Assembly: GCA_964493425.1 (NCBI GenBank) | Contig: CAZBMW010000012.1 | Span: 3,098 to 67,097, forward strand | Length of the DNA: 64,000 nucleotides | Direction of reading: 5' to 3' | DNA from: CAYLMG01 sp964493425 | Lineage (GTDB): Bacteria > Planctomycetota > Phycisphaerae > Sedimentisphaerales > Anaerobacaceae | Part shown: positions 63,056-64,000 of the stretch, in pieces | Position numbering within the stretch: the stretch's first letter is position 1 | Layout of the letters: the number at the start of each line of letters is the position of its first letter | Translations under genes and position numbers: made by a program | The notes under the pieces: generated by a model | Told to the model about the DNA's origin: nothing | The model's database searches: none | Seen by the model: only the letters and a program-made list of their open reading frames with translations

Positions 63056-64000
63056 CTATTGTTGTAGCCAGTAGTTTGCTAAAATCGTGAAATCGAGAAA
63101 GTTTACTAAATCATCGTAATTGATATCGGTGCAGTTGCAAAAGTTATTTGTTTCATCACACTCGGCAAGCCATCTTTCTGCGAAAAGCGCTAAATCAAGA
63201 AAGTCCAGCCCGTCCGGACAGATGAAATCTGCGGTAAATTGCCAGCTAAGTAATGGATACTCCACACCATCCACACACATTCGCCAGTAATCTAATATTC
63301 CATTTGCGGTTTCATCGACAAAATCCCAGCCAGCATCGGTGAACGTGCTCTCCGTCTGTATATTAGCGGTGGTCTCACCAATTACGTTGGGGTCGTTTAT
63401 GTTTCCAATACCATTGACGTCCGGATTGACCGTAATATCCCAAAAGCTCTTAGTATAAACACCGCCGTCATCAAATCCGACCAGTCCGCCAATATAATCA
63501 TCTCCTGTAACATCTCCGGTCGCATAGGAGGTTGAAATCGTTCCTTCGTCATTGTTTCCCACCAAGCCGCCAAGACCTGATGTTCCCACAACACTGCCGG
63601 TTGCGTAACAGTTACTGACCGATGCAATAGAATTAAAGTTGTTTCCTATTAATCCTCCGACAAAATAAGTTCCTGATGCCCCGCTGGCTGAATAGCAATT
63701 CTTGACCGTTCCACTCAGGTTCTCACCTATGAGCCCACCAACTGAAAAGTTTCCACTGCCCGAAACGCTGCCTGATGAATAGCAATTTAACACGGTTCCT
63801 ACAGAGTTTTTTCCCAACAGTCCACCGACCTGTTGACCTCCTGAGACCTGGCCTGTTGAACTGCAGTTGGATAACTTGGCATAATGACTGTATCCAACAA
63901 GACCACCGACAAAGTCACCTCCTGAAACACTGCCTATCTCAACAGAACAACCGGATATGGAACCATTCTCAACTTTGTCGACCAACGCACCAACCATACC
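63056..64000 (-). CDS. Secreted GLUG-repeat protein with C-terminal dockerin-like pair, 5' end outside window
   Basis: The frame is open to the window edge, so the signal peptide and more repeats lie outside. Visible are about 314 residues. GLUG-type repeats (VGGLVGYSHYAKLSNCSSTG, VGGLLGKNSVGTVLNCYSSG, LGGLVGNNDEGTISTSYATG) follow a period of about 25-32 residues. The last 70 residues carry two dockerin-like halves (DGLDFLDLALFAERWL and DINYDDLVNFLDFTILANYW). Probably an adhesin or autotransporter-like surface protein. Confidence 0.85.
   Translation of the reverse strand, partial: GMVGALVDKVENGSISGCSVEIGSVSGGDFVGGLVGYSHYAKLSNCSSTGQVSGGQQVGGLLGKNSVGTVLNCYSSGSVSGSGNFSVGGLIGENLSGTVKNCYSASGASGTYFVGGLIGNNFNSIASVSNCYATGSVVGTSGLGGLVGNNDEGTISTSYATGDVTGDDYIGGLVGFDDGGVYTKSFWDITVNPDVNGIGNINDPNVIGETTANIQTESTFTDAGWDFVDETANGILDYWRMCVDGVEYPLLSWQFTADFICPDGLDFLDLALFAERWLAECDETNNFCNCTDINYDDLVNFLDFTILANYWLQQ

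Overview
The window reads as a chromosome segment of a Planctomycetota bacterium, most likely class Phycisphaerae (Sedimentisphaerales-like). Four secreted proteins carry the paired dockerin-like calcium-binding segments typical of that group (D.D.D.vd..DL..la..Wl). The PVC-superphylum small basic protein family is present at 46758-47021. There is a sigma factor fused to a membrane-anchored C-terminal domain next to a pseudopilin gene, and a FloA/NfeD membrane-organiser operon. Base composition is moderate, with clearly AT-richer patches near 31-34 kb. No rRNA, tRNA, CRISPR array, complete insertion sequence or prophage was recognised.

Region by region. 1-2.1 kb: 3' end of a large secreted LamG/dockerin-like protein, closed by a strong terminator. 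2.3-7.9 kb: sugar and lactate metabolism (pgi, a GDP-mannose pyrophosphorylase, ruvX, L-lactate dehydrogenase), convergent with larC and a decayed MGMT-like gene. 8.1-12.5 kb: sigma/TM fusion, pseudopilin, DacB-type PBP4. 12.5-17.1 kb: tight minus-strand operon of histidine kinase, two CNNM/CorC proteins and a GT-C membrane protein. 17.3-20.2 kb: small conserved protein, stand-alone receiver and TPR protein. 20.4-24.0 kb: nfeD-nfeD2-floA-hypothetical operon. 24.1-28.2 kb: phosphate uptake block (Na/Pi symporter, PiT transporter and its DUF47 partner) with remnants of a second Na/Pi symporter on both sides of the DUF47-pit pair. 28.4-34.1 kb: aminotransferase, then an accessory, repeat-rich island with a three-copy hairpin element, an AbiGi-like gene and a probable HEPN-fold partner, and an AT-rich membrane/HEAT-like protein. 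34.1-46.5 kb: methyltransferase, M16 peptidase pair, GH43 lipoprotein, BspA/DUF285 surface protein, a 121-bp MITE-like element, a DUF6057 protein overlapping a CxxCH/TolB-like protein, and a subtilase. 46.7-53.8 kb: housekeeping block with the rpmF-plsX-fabH-fabD-fabG-acpP-fabF fatty-acid cluster behind a good sigma-70 promoter. 54-56.4 kb: DUF547 lipoprotein and metK. 56.5-60.9 kb: a 1218-residue KAP-family P-loop ATPase, then an orphan promoter/leader that runs into repeats. 60.9-64 kb: nrnA, ribF and the truncated end of a GLUG-repeat dockerin-like protein.

How it fits together: the core genes point to a heterotrophic, probably fermentative polysaccharide degrader (lactate dehydrogenase, Ni-pincer cofactor synthesis, GH43, LamG/BspA/GLUG surface proteins). 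It has redundant phosphate uptake and at least two loci that could be antiphage (AbiGi-like/HEPN-like, and KAP). The two accessory zones are linked by an inverted pair of about 174-bp repeats (29600-29773 and 60685-60858). The most interesting unexplained signals are the three-copy hairpin repeat with compensatory stem changes, the AbiGi-like/HEPN-like pair, the PiT cassette between two halves of a dead symporter gene, and a promoter plus three-hairpin leader that has lost its gene. All functional calls are from reading the sequence; no database search was run.
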